DNA from: DAOUTY01 sp964453665
GTDB taxonomy: Bacteria > Chloroflexota > Dehalococcoidia > SZUA-161
Assembly (NCBI GenBank): GCA_964453665.1
Contig: CAYVQT010000036.1
Span: 1 to 33,980 of the forward strand
DNA: 33,980 bases
Direction: 5' to 3'
The translations under genes were made by a program, and so were the position numbers. The notes under the pieces are model-generated. The model made no database searches and was not told where the DNA came from. It worked only from the letters and a program-made list of their open reading frames with translations. The first letter of the stretch is position 1; every line of letters starts with the position of its first letter. This document shows, piece after piece, positions 16,728-24,150 of this stretch.

Positions 16728-16728
16728 C
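16696..16728 (+). repeat. attL-like repeat (3' end of tRNA-Met)
   Basis: Left copy of a 33-bp direct repeat that matches 18337-18369 at 31 of 33 positions, including an unbroken 24-bp block starting AGGTTCGAATCC. It covers the T arm and acceptor 3' strand of tRNA-Met, the usual crossover site of tyrosine recombinases. Confidence 0.8.
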
Positions 16729-16779
16729 TCTTGCTTACTCTTTTTCGCTTAACAATTTGCTTAACTTTTTGTGTTTGCA

Positions 16780-16957
16780 TTAGCTTACACTTTTCTTCGT
16801 TTTCGGATTCCTTTTTCTCTTATAGTCCAGACTGAGGACCACCCAATCACGGCATAGCTTCTTGCCTTTGATTTCGCCTTTGGCAAACAACTATCTCAAT
16901 CGGCTGGGGTCCGATCCTAATTTCTTTTGCTGCTTCAAATACTAAGTACATATCCAT
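16780..16957 (-). pseudogene. Frameshifted excisionase-like HTH protein
   Basis: Reading minus from ATG at 16957, MDMYLVFEAAKEIRIGPQPIEI is the first half of an HTH_17/excisionase domain. The second half, AKGEIKGKKLCRDWVVLSL and DYKRKRNPKTKKSVS to TAA at 16782-16780, lies in another frame. A single-base change near 16885-16895 joins them with the spacing normal for the family (GPQ, six residues, then AKGEI). The intact protein would be about 60 residues. Excisionases steer the direction of site-specific recombination, which agrees with the position next to the att site. A sequencing error could mimic the frameshift. Confidence 0.65.
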
Positions 16958-17053
16958 AACATGGATACTGAACACTAATTCAGGTATAATGTCGACAGGA
17001 TAACATAAGGAAAATAAAGTAGTTAAACTGTGGCTATCAAGAAGCAACGCGAC

Positions 17054-17791
17054 TCAAGGGCAACAATCACATTTGCCCGAAAATATCCTTCTGAAGCGCA
17101 TCTTACTAAATGAATCCTTTATTTCGTCTCTGAGTTTTTCATGTATTCTATACATCTTTTCTATTTCTTCGTTATATTCAAACTCTTTTCCAGCTAACTT
17201 ATTTGATAAATATTGCTGTTCTAATTGCCATTCTAGCTGTCTCCAATCTTCATACAACTTCCATACGTCATCTTCTATGTGATTGTGTAGGCAGCTGAAT
17301 AAAGGGTGTTCTTCTATTCCAAATTTCAATTCAATTATCCGCCCATCTTTCACTTTCTTAGATATAGCTGCATCATTCCAGTCAGTCCTAGTAAAGTTAT
17401 CATCTTGACCCGCATCAATGGGAGCTACCCATTTCCCTGTGTCCTCTTCTCCAAAAAATTCACCCCAATTAAAACAAGTGATATTTTCAACAACATTTTC
17501 TACTCTCTCAAGCAAACAGCAAATATCGTTAAAGTGCTTACTACGTGCTTCCATAATCAGAGGGTCGTTTTTAACTGAATCGGGTTGTTCCATAACTTTT
17601 TTGGCAGCGTTTAATTCTCTCCTACGCCGTTTAATAAATCCTACGGTACGTAATGGAAAACCTTCATCTTGCATTTCATCCAATATCGCACTATCAGACA
17701 TTTTGGGAATACGAGAGTAAATAAACTCAAGTTCCTCTGCTGTAGGTTCTTCCTTTTTCCCACCCTTTTTTCTTTTACGTTGTAAATCCAA
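17054..17791 (-). CDS. Hypothetical protein of the integrated element
   Basis: 245 residues, not recognised. The start is TTG with GAGGGG upstream. The N-terminus is very basic (RKRKKGGKK) followed by a helical stretch, FIYSRIPKMSDSAILDEMQD then LRTVGFIKRRRREL, that reads like a helix-turn-helix with a basic recognition helix. The remainder is helical and acidic with an aromatic-rich part (FNWGEFFGEEDTGKWVAP) and a probable coiled segment at 185-235; it ends in CDCCP. A DNA-binding role is plausible from the N-terminus only. Codon use is AT-rich compared with the flanking chromosomal genes, which supports acquisition with the element. Confidence 0.7.
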   Translation of the reverse strand: MDLQRKRKKGGKKEEPTAEELEFIYSRIPKMSDSAILDEMQDEGFPLRTVGFIKRRRRELNAAKKVMEQPDSVKNDPLIMEARSKHFNDICCLLERVENVVENITCFNWGEFFGEEDTGKWVAPIDAGQDDNFTRTDWNDAAISKKVKDGRIIELKFGIEEHPLFSCLHNHIEDDVWKLYEDWRQLEWQLEQQYLSNKLAGKEFEYNEEIEKMYRIHEKLRDEIKDSFSKMRFRRIFSGKCDCCP

Positions 17792-18087
17792 GTTTTACCC
17801 CTCTTTATGACCCGTTTTGTGACCTTAGGTTATGCTAACCTCTCCTAGGATGAATTTCAAGGAGATCAAATAAGTGTCTAGATTACTAACCATTACCTAT
17901 TGGATAAAGTGTAAATTTCTTGCCCCTATTACGCGTGGAAAACTTTCGTGGAAAAGCTCAGATTGACGCACGTTTAACGTTGGTTAACTACGTTTATAAC
18001 TTTATTGACCTACTTCTAGTCATAGTGAACAATGAAGTTAGTGCATCGTATTTACTAATTTAATAGACACGAAGTATTGATATTATA
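17792..18087. other. Intergenic, divergent promoter region inside the element
   Basis: No gene seen. It separates the 245-residue gene (minus) from the small DUF5659-like gene (plus). A short perfect inverted repeat AGGTTA-TGC-TAACCT lies at about 17827-17841, followed by CTCTCCTAGGA. Two ACGTTTA-like words (around 17969 and 17990) flank GTTGGTTAAC. Nothing else is recognisable. Confidence 0.4.
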
Positions 18088-18324
18088 ATGAAAAAAGAAC
18101 TCTATACGACCTGCGATATATACCGCTCTAGCCACCTCTACTGCTCAGGCACAAACCTCAAAGATGTGTACTATCATTTTCCCCGTCGCTACCTCTTCGT
18201 TTTTCATTCTTCCAAGCCTGACTTAGTCTCCAAATGGCATGAAGGGAAAGCGTCTGTTAGCGCATTAGCTTACTACATCAGATATCAGGCTCTAAAGGCG
18301 AGATTACCCCGAGAACCACCATAA
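18088..18324 (+). CDS. Small DUF5659-like protein
   Basis: 78 residues. The pattern YTTCDIYRSSHLYCSGTNL, then RRYLFVFHSSKPDLVSKWHEGKASVSALAYYIRYQALKARL matches the shape of DUF5659 domain proteins: a short strand-helix start, an aromatic strand FVF, then a helix that lists residues or columns before the C-terminal helix. That family occurs mainly in mobile elements and viruses and has no known function. The stop lies 12 bp before the right att repeat. The start has no strong ribosome site (an A-rich run precedes it). Confidence 0.55.
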   Translation: MKKELYTTCDIYRSSHLYCSGTNLKDVYYHFPRRYLFVFHSSKPDLVSKWHEGKASVSALAYYIRYQALKARLPREPP

Positions 18325-18336
18325 CACTTATAATCA

Positions 18337-18369
18337 ATTGGTAGCAGGTTCGAATCCTGCCGGGCCCAC
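18337..18369 (+). repeat. attR-like duplicate of the tRNA-Met 3' end
   Basis: Right copy of the 33-bp repeat at 16696-16728, two mismatches, with the T arm and acceptor strand intact but no 5' half of a tRNA in front. This truncated tRNA end marks the right boundary of the integrated element. Confidence 0.8.
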
Positions 18370-18730
18370 CAAAGATATTGGTACCTGAACACCCCGTAAG
18401 TAAATTGTAGGGTGGGTGAAGTGTAGCGAAACCCACCGATATAAATTCACCCTCACCTGTCCTCTCCCTTCAAGGGAGAGGTACCAGTTATCCCATGCTC
18501 GCTGTGGATGTTATCATCCACAGTCCTGAAAGCCGACAGCTGACAGCTGAATACCTAAATGGCGGGTTACGCTTCAATTCAACGCACCACACATGCCGTT
18601 GTCGAACAATTTACCTTCCTGTTTAGAATAAGGGAGATTTTGTTAGAAACCGGCTTACTCTAATGTCCAAAAGGAGATTGACATTCAGGAAATATTTGAT
18701 ATAACCTTATGCTTACTAAAAGAGAGAACA

Positions 18731-18829
18731 ATGAAGCGGTTAATTATTCTCTTAATCTTCATCGGAATCCTGACGACTGTATCCGGCGGCTGCCTGTGCC
18801 TGCTCGTTCCGCTGCCGCCTCCCGCATAA
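18731..18829 (+). CDS. Very short lipoprotein-like peptide (uncertain)
   Basis: 32 codons: MKRLIILLIFIGILTTVSGG, then CLCLLVPLPPPA and a TAA stop. A basic N-terminus, a hydrophobic core and a cysteine after SGG look like a lipoprotein signal, and AGAGAG lies a few bases upstream of the ATG. There is almost nothing after the cysteine. It sits in unique sequence between repeat copies. It could be a real small membrane peptide, a truncated remnant or chance. Confidence 0.3.
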   Translation: MKRLIILLIFIGILTTVSGGCLCLLVPLPPPA

Positions 18830-18997
18830 ACCGCTTTATGACGACTGCGGCTCATGATGCTTCCTTTTATACTCAAAGGCAACTTACGTTCTAAACCCCT
18901 GCGCTGTTTACGGAACTGAAAGCTGACCGCTGATAGCTGAATGCCTGAATGGCGGGTTACATTTCATTTCACCCACCCTACCCATCATACATACGTA

Positions 18998-19079
18998 TCA
19001 TTGCGAGGCACGGAGTGCCGAAGCAATCTTACCAATATTGGATAGTACGAGGCGATTGCTTCGCTGCGCTCGCAATGAC
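18998..19079. repeat. MITE-like inverted repeat, copy 1
   Basis: Ends TCATTGCGAG and CTCGCAATGA are perfect reverse complements, with CCGAAGCAATC and GATTGCTTCG as further inner complementary parts, over 82 nt. This pattern resembles short non-coding inverted-repeat elements scattered in many bacterial genomes. Confidence 0.7.
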
Positions 19080-19309
19080 ATAAAAAGGCCGCCCTTAATG
19101 ACACAGTGTTCGGGAGGATAAAGCGCAGCGCAACCCACCGATATAAATTCACCCTCACCTAGCCTCTCCCTTCAAGGGAGAGGCACCAGTTATCCCATGC
19201 TCGCTGTGGCTGTTACCATCCACAGACTGAAAGCTGACCGCTGACAGCTGAATGCCCTGAACAGCGGGTTACATTTCATTTCACCCACCCTACCCATCAT
19301 ACATACGTA

Positions 19310-19390
19310 TCATTGCGAGGCACGGAGTGCCGAAGCAATCTCGCATGTATTATACAGTTTGAGGCGATTTCTTCGCTGCGCTCGCAATGA
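19310..19390. repeat. MITE-like inverted repeat, copy 2
   Basis: Same termini as the copy at 18998-19079, 81 nt, with a diverged centre (CGCATGTATTATACAGTTTG versus TTACCAATATTGG). It belongs to the second 312-bp tandem unit, so it probably arose by local duplication and not by independent insertion. Confidence 0.7.
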
Positions 19391-19569
19391 CACAGAAAGG
19401 ACGCCCTTAATGACACAGTGTTCGGGACGATAAAGCGCAGCTCAACCCCCCGATATAAATTCACCCTCACCTAACCTCTCCCTTCAAGGGAGAGGTACCA
19501 GTTATCCCATGCTCGCTGTGGATGTTATCATCCACAGTCCTGAAAGCTGACAGATGAATGCCCGATGCT

Positions 19570-20796
19570 TCAGATCTCCTCGACCGCAAGCGGGAATTTG
19601 GACATCGCCTCGCATCCGTTTTTCGTTATGAGGATGGGGTTCTCGTAGCGGAACCCGATATTCTCCTCGGGACAGGCATACTGCATGGCGCAGATAACCA
19701 TCTCACCCGCCTGATACTCGTGGTCGGGGTTTGTCCAGTATGGAAAAGGCCCGTCGTTGAGGCCAATCCGCCATTCGTCCCCCATCAGGCCGATACCGTG
19801 CTCGAAGCCGGGCACCATGTAATCGGCAAACTCCCTCTCCTCACAGAAATCAAGCATCTCGTCAGCAAGGCCGGACGGAGTAATCCCTGCCCGGTACGTC
19901 TTGAGACAGAGCCCGACCAGGTCGACGAAATTTTTAGCATGCCATTTCTGACGCTTTGTCGCCGGCCCCAGCAGGTAGTTATGCGTGTGGTCTCCCAATG
20001 CCAGCCTGAACATGGCATGCAGGTCCACCATCAGCGGTTCCCCCGGCTTCAAAGCTCTCCTCGAAGCCGGCGTACAGGCCCCCGCGGCCAGTCCGGTCCG
20101 ATACCCTGAAGCGATCTCGTTTCCTCCCGTGAAAGACCACTCCCATTCACTGCCCGCCTTCCTCATAGCGTAGGCTGCCAGTCCGGCGATCCCGGTCTCG
20201 GTCATTCCCTTATAGCCACCGTTTATAATGGCTTCGTAGACCTCCCGGTGCCCGACATCAACGATTCGGGATGCCTCCCGGAAGCGATTGATTGTGCCCT
20301 CATCCTTTATCAGCGACAGCCGGTCCACAATCTCGTGAACGTTGGGGAATTTGGCGCCGGGCAGGGCAGCCTTCAGGCTTTCATACTCGTACTGGGTGAG
20401 ATGCCCCTCGGGGAGATAGGTGCCCATACCGGTCTCAATGCCCACAATTCCCCTGCCGCGCTTGAGATGCGGCTCGATAAGGCTGGTGAGCACGGTAATC
20501 TGGTCCTGGCCGCCCATAGGCCCGTATCCCAGGATGTGCTCCTCATCCAGCCAGGAATCATCGGCTACCCTGGCAGCATCGATGACGAAGGTTATGGCCG
20601 TAGGCAGGCCTTTGGGTGGAATCACGATATATGAGCGCCAGGGACAAAATGCATCCAGAGTCCAGGACAGGGTCCTCAGTCTCGACCCTAGATAGACATC
20701 GATTCCGTGATTACCCATCTCCGCCTGGATATCTTTGATCCTCGCGGGGAAGTCGATAAAATAGGGGTTCTTTTTAGACATGGCTTTCCCGGGCAT
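19570..20796 (-). CDS. M24 family (creatinase/aminopeptidase P-like) metallohydrolase
   Basis: 408 residues: an N-terminal creatinase-like domain (about 15-160) and a C-terminal pita-bread domain (about 165-400). Start ATG has GGAGGTG five bases upstream. Expected metal ligands are D258 (MVDLHAMF), D269 (LGDHTHNY), H333 (FEHGIGL) and E385 (FRYENPIL). The fifth ligand, Glu in the usual TIEP motif, seems replaced: the aligned part reads VICAMQYACPEE (367-378). It may still be a Xaa-Pro dipeptidase-like enzyme, but a non-peptidase M24 role (creatinase-type, lyase-type) is possible. The gene follows the SCP2 gene by 25 bp on the same strand, so the two are likely co-transcribed. Confidence 0.82.
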   Translation of the reverse strand: MPGKAMSKKNPYFIDFPARIKDIQAEMGNHGIDVYLGSRLRTLSWTLDAFCPWRSYIVIPPKGLPTAITFVIDAARVADDSWLDEEHILGYGPMGGQDQITVLTSLIEPHLKRGRGIVGIETGMGTYLPEGHLTQYEYESLKAALPGAKFPNVHEIVDRLSLIKDEGTINRFREASRIVDVGHREVYEAIINGGYKGMTETGIAGLAAYAMRKAGSEWEWSFTGGNEIASGYRTGLAAGACTPASRRALKPGEPLMVDLHAMFRLALGDHTHNYLLGPATKRQKWHAKNFVDLVGLCLKTYRAGITPSGLADEMLDFCEEREFADYMVPGFEHGIGLMGDEWRIGLNDGPFPYWTNPDHEYQAGEMVICAMQYACPEENIGFRYENPILITKNGCEAMSKFPLAVEEI

Positions 20797-20821
20797 TATT
20801 CACCTCCGCCGTTTTGTTGCT

Positions 20822-21226
20822 TTAGTACTCCGTGGGGATGGTAGCTATTACTTCGTTCAGCCGATCGACAAGCGGCGACAGCCGCAGCGCTTTCACCAGG
20901 GGCCCTTTCAATTTCATCTTGCCGGACATGAGCGCCCCCCTTGCTTTCGTCTCCGCCCGGGAAATTTTGGCGAACAGCTGGTAGTCTGCGGTAATGGTGA
21001 ACTCCGCTTTGGGCAATTCACCTTCCCTGACAGAAACATCGGTAACAATGCCTTTTTCAATTTCATAGTAGACTGCGCGGTCTTTCCCATCAGGGCAATT
21101 GGTATTAACGGTCAACATGGACGAGGTGATAAATTTCATCCTCTCCGGGGTGAGCTTCTCTCTGACACGCCGACTGACTTCCTCCGCCCATTCCGGACTC
21201 AAATACTTGTACTTCTGAGTCACCAT
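20822..21226 (-). CDS. SCP2 sterol-binding domain protein
   Basis: 134 residues from ATG at 21226, with GGGAGG seven bases before it; an upstream TTG at 21241 would overlap this site and is not favoured. The C-terminal half carries the SCP2 pattern: a hydrophobic strand series, then AEFTITADYQLFAKISRAET and ARGALMSGKMKLKGPLVKAL, where the SGKMKLKG turn and the following helix are diagnostic. SCP2-like domains bind lipids or acyl chains in a hydrophobic tunnel. It is the first gene of the apparent pair with the M24 hydrolase. Confidence 0.85.
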   Translation of the reverse strand: MVTQKYKYLSPEWAEEVSRRVREKLTPERMKFITSSMLTVNTNCPDGKDRAVYYEIEKGIVTDVSVREGELPKAEFTITADYQLFAKISRAETKARGALMSGKMKLKGPLVKALRLSPLVDRLNEVIATIPTEY

Positions 21227-21427
21227 AGCTCTTCCTCCCAAATATGAACTGCCTCACCTCACGGCATGCCGGTGATGTGACAGGCATTATTGTATCACAA
21301 AGGATTCAAGATTATTATTAAATCACAATATAAGCTTCTGCTGACATTAGTGTGATAGAATTGACCGGTGCATAATGTTCCGATACGTTGCACAAAGCGG
21401 AGCGGTAGCTGCTGATTCTAGCGGCTT

Positions 21428-22207
21428 ATGGAGGTGACCACAATAACTCAGCGTAGATACCCGTATCGAGCCAGGACAGCATACCGGCTGGCCCTGTATG
21501 CCGCCGAGGCTTACCAGAGTGCGCCTATCCTGAAGGCCAAATATGGCCGTAGATTCCACTCCTTCCTGATTGGCGAATATCGCAGCCGGTTCGGGATAAA
21601 GATCGCCGATACGCAGTCATTCATCCTCAATTACCGGTACCGACACGGCAGCCACATGCTGCTGGCTTTTCGCGGAACCGAGGGCCTGTTCAGGAAGCCA
21701 GCCGACTGGCTGACCAATCTCGACCTGGCTCTAACGACTATAGACTGGCTGCCTTCTCAAGAAGACGGTCAACCTATGGTGCACCGCGGGTTCCTCAGGG
21801 CTTATGAGAGCATTCGGCCCGGACTAATCACAGCGTTCACTGAAATCGGACCCGGTCATATCTATGTCACGGGCCACAGCCTGGGAGGGGCGCTGGCAAT
21901 ACTGGCAGCGCTGGATATCAGGATGCAGTTCCCCGGAATCAACGTGTCCATGTACAACTTCGGCAGCCCGCGTGTCGGAGACCCTCTGTTCGCACAAGTC
22001 TACGACAAGCTGGTACGTAACAGCTACCGCGTTGTGCACGACGGCGACAGGTCGCCCGAGCAGCCACACGAAGGCTACCAGCATGTCGGAAAGCTGCATG
22101 TACTGAACCGTCATCACGACAGCAGGTACCCGCACCACAAGTGCGAATACTATCTGGAGCAACTGGATAAAGAGAGCAGCCAAACCGGGGTAGACAGTGC
22201 AGCGTAA
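21428..22207 (+). CDS. Class 3 lipase (alpha/beta hydrolase)
   Basis: 259 residues of the Lipase_3 family. The nucleophile elbow is GHSLGG with S151; LLAFRGTEG (78-86) supplies the oxyanion-side strand; MYNFGSPRVGDPLFA (175-189) is the family's conserved strand; D205 or D207 in VVHDGDRSP and H236/H237 near PHHKCEYYL complete a plausible triad. No signal peptide is visible, so the protein may be intracellular or exported by another route. The start is uncertain: the only ATG (21428) has no ribosome site in front, and GGAGGTG lies inside codons 1-3, six bases before ATA. Confidence 0.85.
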   Translation: MEVTTITQRRYPYRARTAYRLALYAAEAYQSAPILKAKYGRRFHSFLIGEYRSRFGIKIADTQSFILNYRYRHGSHMLLAFRGTEGLFRKPADWLTNLDLALTTIDWLPSQEDGQPMVHRGFLRAYESIRPGLITAFTEIGPGHIYVTGHSLGGALAILAALDIRMQFPGINVSMYNFGSPRVGDPLFAQVYDKLVRNSYRVVHDGDRSPEQPHEGYQHVGKLHVLNRHHDSRYPHHKCEYYLEQLDKESSQTGVDSAA

Positions 22208-22498
22208 TATTCTACTCCATCGACCTCGATATATGACCACCCTGAAGCCCGTTCCCTCATAACCATACTTTTCTTAACTTTTCCTCTCAATTTTCCGACT
22301 CACTCCAATCATCGTGAGCGACAGCAGAGCAATACTGTTGTGAGTCTTAGCACTGTATAATCACTCGGAACAAACCGGCAGACTGCCCGATACGAGGTAA
22401 GGCATATTTAATTAAATCTCACGTCCTAGCCAGCGACTTATTGTGGTATAATCATATAACTACGTAGGCACCCGAAGCTAAACGGCCTGGAGAAGATC
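22208..22498 (+). promoter_or_regulatory. Intergenic with extended -10 promoter
   Basis: About 290 bp, no gene seen. TGGTATAAT at 22444-22452 is an extended -10 element (TGnTATAAT) placed about 47 bp before the ATG of the next gene; the -35 region is a poor match, as is common for extended -10 promoters. Confidence 0.5.
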
Positions 22499-23491
22499 AT
22501 GCTCTGTCAGAGATTGTTCATCTTACTGCTGGCGCTGTCAGCGCTGTTTATCCTGCCTGTCGCAGTTTCCGCTGAGGGTCCGCCAACCCCTCCCTGCCGG
22601 TTCTACGGGACAGTGCAGTTGGACGGAGCACCGGTACCCGACGGCACTATGGTTACCGCTACTGTAGCAGGGGATACATATACAACCACCACGCCAGCGG
22701 TCAAATACGGCAGTTCCACATATGTCCTGATGCTCGTGCCACTGCCCGGCATGTCGTACGATGAAGGAGCGCAAATAACCTTCACAATAGAAGGCTATAC
22801 CGCAGACCAGACAGGAAGCTGGGAGGTAGGGGGCAACGCACGGCTGGATATCACAGCCTCTATTCCACCTCCACCTACGCCGACACCAGCGCCTACAGCT
22901 ACACCCGCGCCAACATTCACACCCGCAGCAACTCCCACGCCGATACCAACAGCCGCTCCGGTTACAACTGCCACACCCACACCGGCCAGTACAGAGGCAG
23001 CCACCAATGCGTGGAATATTGTTATCATAGCGCTATGCGTATGCATACTGATAATTTGCTTCATGTTCGCAGCCTATCTATTCTGGAAATACCGCGCCCG
23101 ACCTGCCGAACCAAGGGGCAAGAAGCCAGAGGGTGAGAAGCCTGAAGGCGAAAAGGCAGGGGAAAAGCCGGATGCCGAGAAAACAGAGGAAGTGAAAGCA
23201 GAAGGCGACGTAAGCATGAGGTGGCAAGACAGGTTGATGCTGAAGATGATGAGCAACAAACTGGTGATCAAGATATTCAGCATACCAATCGTTATAAAAG
23301 TGCTGACCTGGGAGACCAAAGTATTCGTTGCGATCATATCGTTGTTCAGGGGAAAGAAAGCAGAGGAGAAGGAGACGCCAGCGGTAGAAACTGCGGTAAA
23401 AGAAACAGAGGGTGCGGAGCCTGAAGAGGAAAAACCTGTAGACGATAAGGCAGACGAAGAAAAGACAAGTGGAGGGGAGACGGGGGCATAA
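22499..23491 (+). CDS. Membrane-anchored extracytoplasmic protein with Pro-Thr linker and charged tail
   Basis: 330 residues, ATG after GGAGAAGATC. Residues 1-25 form a signal peptide. A beta-rich domain of about 90 residues (33-120) starts PCRFYGTVQLDGAPVPDGT and resembles carboxypeptidase-regulatory-like or other Ig-like folds. A Pro-Thr-Ala linker spans 124-165 and a membrane segment 172-196 (IVIIALCVCILIICFMFAAY). The cytoplasmic tail is highly charged with GEKPEGEK-type repeats, then a hydrophobic/amphipathic part (254-284, including IKIFSIPIVIKVL), and an acidic end. Topology suggests an outward sensor or scaffold domain joined to a cytoplasmic tail. The following gene is a paralogue. 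No function is recognised. Confidence 0.8.
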   Translation: MLCQRLFILLLALSALFILPVAVSAEGPPTPPCRFYGTVQLDGAPVPDGTMVTATVAGDTYTTTTPAVKYGSSTYVLMLVPLPGMSYDEGAQITFTIEGYTADQTGSWEVGGNARLDITASIPPPPTPTPAPTATPAPTFTPAATPTPIPTAAPVTTATPTPASTEAATNAWNIVIIALCVCILIICFMFAAYLFWKYRARPAEPRGKKPEGEKPEGEKAGEKPDAEKTEEVKAEGDVSMRWQDRLMLKMMSNKLVIKIFSIPIVIKVLTWETKVFVAIISLFRGKKAEEKETPAVETAVKETEGAEPEEEKPVDDKADEEKTSGGETGA

Positions 23492-23511
23492 GGGGAACAG
23501 AGGCAACCGGT

Positions 23512-24150
23512 ATGTCCAATCTGAAAATCCTGACTTCCATTGCTATTGCTGTTCTTATACTTTTACCGGCTATAGCTTTCGCTGACGGCATCCAGGCGCC
23601 CTGCCGCTTCTACGGCACAGTGCAGGTGGATGGTCATGATGTACCTGACGGCACCGTTATCACAGCCATAATACAAGGTGATATACATAGCACCACAACT
23701 CCCGCAGTATACGGAAGCTCAACATATGCCCTGGAGATAGTGCCGCCTGAGGGCAGGTATTATAATGAGGGCATCTCCATACACTTCACAATAGAGGACT
23801 ATTATGTGTCTAAGACGGCAACCTGGGAAGCGGGTAGCAACACAAGGCTGAATCTCATCGGCTCTACTGCACCTACTCCCACACCTACACCGCCGCCTAC
23901 ACCAACTCCCACACCAACGCCAACGCCCACGCCCACGCCAATACCCACAATCGCACCAACAGCCACACCAAGCCCGATACCAACCTTAGCGCCTGTCATA
24001 ACGCCCGCCCCGACACCACAGGGGACAACTTCCATAAACCTGGGAAAGGTCATAGGCCTGGCCATCTTCAGTGTAGTTGACATAATACTGGTCGCCCTGC
24101 TCATATACCTGATATGGCGATTCTTCGTTCGTCCTGAAGAGGAACCCTGA
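23512..24150 (+). CDS. Paralogous membrane-anchored protein with Pro-Thr linker
   Basis: 212 residues. Signal peptide 1-24, the same beta domain as the previous protein (PCRFYGTVQVDGHDVPDGT at 30-48, then YGSSTYALEIVPPEG), a long TPTPTPTP linker (120-168), one membrane segment (176-200) and a short tail RPEEEP. It lacks the charged cytoplasmic tail of its neighbour. The gap is 20 bp, so the two are probably co-transcribed and arose by tandem duplication. The domain keeps the cysteine near its start in both copies. Confidence 0.8.
   Translation: MSNLKILTSIAIAVLILLPAIAFADGIQAPCRFYGTVQVDGHDVPDGTVITAIIQGDIHSTTTPAVYGSSTYALEIVPPEGRYYNEGISIHFTIEDYYVSKTATWEAGSNTRLNLIGSTAPTPTPTPPPTPTPTPTPTPTPTPIPTIAPTATPSPIPTLAPVITPAPTPQGTTSINLGKVIGLAIFSVVDIILVALLIYLIWRFFVRPEEEP
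23876..23955 (+). repeat. Low-complexity coding repeat (Pro-Thr codons)
   Basis: A run of CCNACN dinucleotide-codon repeats, mostly CCCACGCCAACG-like 6-bp units, encodes the TPTP linker. Such tracts can vary in length by slippage in steps that keep the frame. The neighbouring gene has a more diverged version at 22870-22990. Confidence 0.7.

Larger units (their letters stand above)
16728..18369. mobile_element. Degenerate integrated element in tRNA-Met (about 1.64 kb)
   Basis: The region lies between the tRNA 3' end and its duplicated copy. It is visibly more AT-rich than the neighbouring genes. It holds a frameshifted excisionase (minus), an unknown 245-residue protein (minus) and a DUF5659-like small protein (plus), and lacks an integrase, replication or packaging gene. 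This looks like what is left of an integrative element or prophage satellite after internal deletion. A passive element mobilised by another element's integrase is the alternative. Confidence 0.75.
18436..19563. repeat. Repeat cluster with 312-bp tandem unit
   Basis: A block starting CCGATATAAATTCACCCTCA and holding the hairpin CTCTCCCTT-CA-AGGGAGAG recurs at 18436, 19138 and 19450. A larger unit starting ATTTCATTTCACCCACCC is tandemly duplicated (18961-19272 and 19273-19563, offset 312 bp). The last copy ends 7 bp from the M24 peptidase stop. Apart from one tiny frame (18731-18829) the region from 18370 to 19569 has no recognisable gene. Confidence 0.85.

Noticed and set aside
22795..24104. 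Gly/Val-rich minus-strand frames
   Set aside because: They mirror the Pro-Thr linkers of the plus-strand genes and have no start signals.
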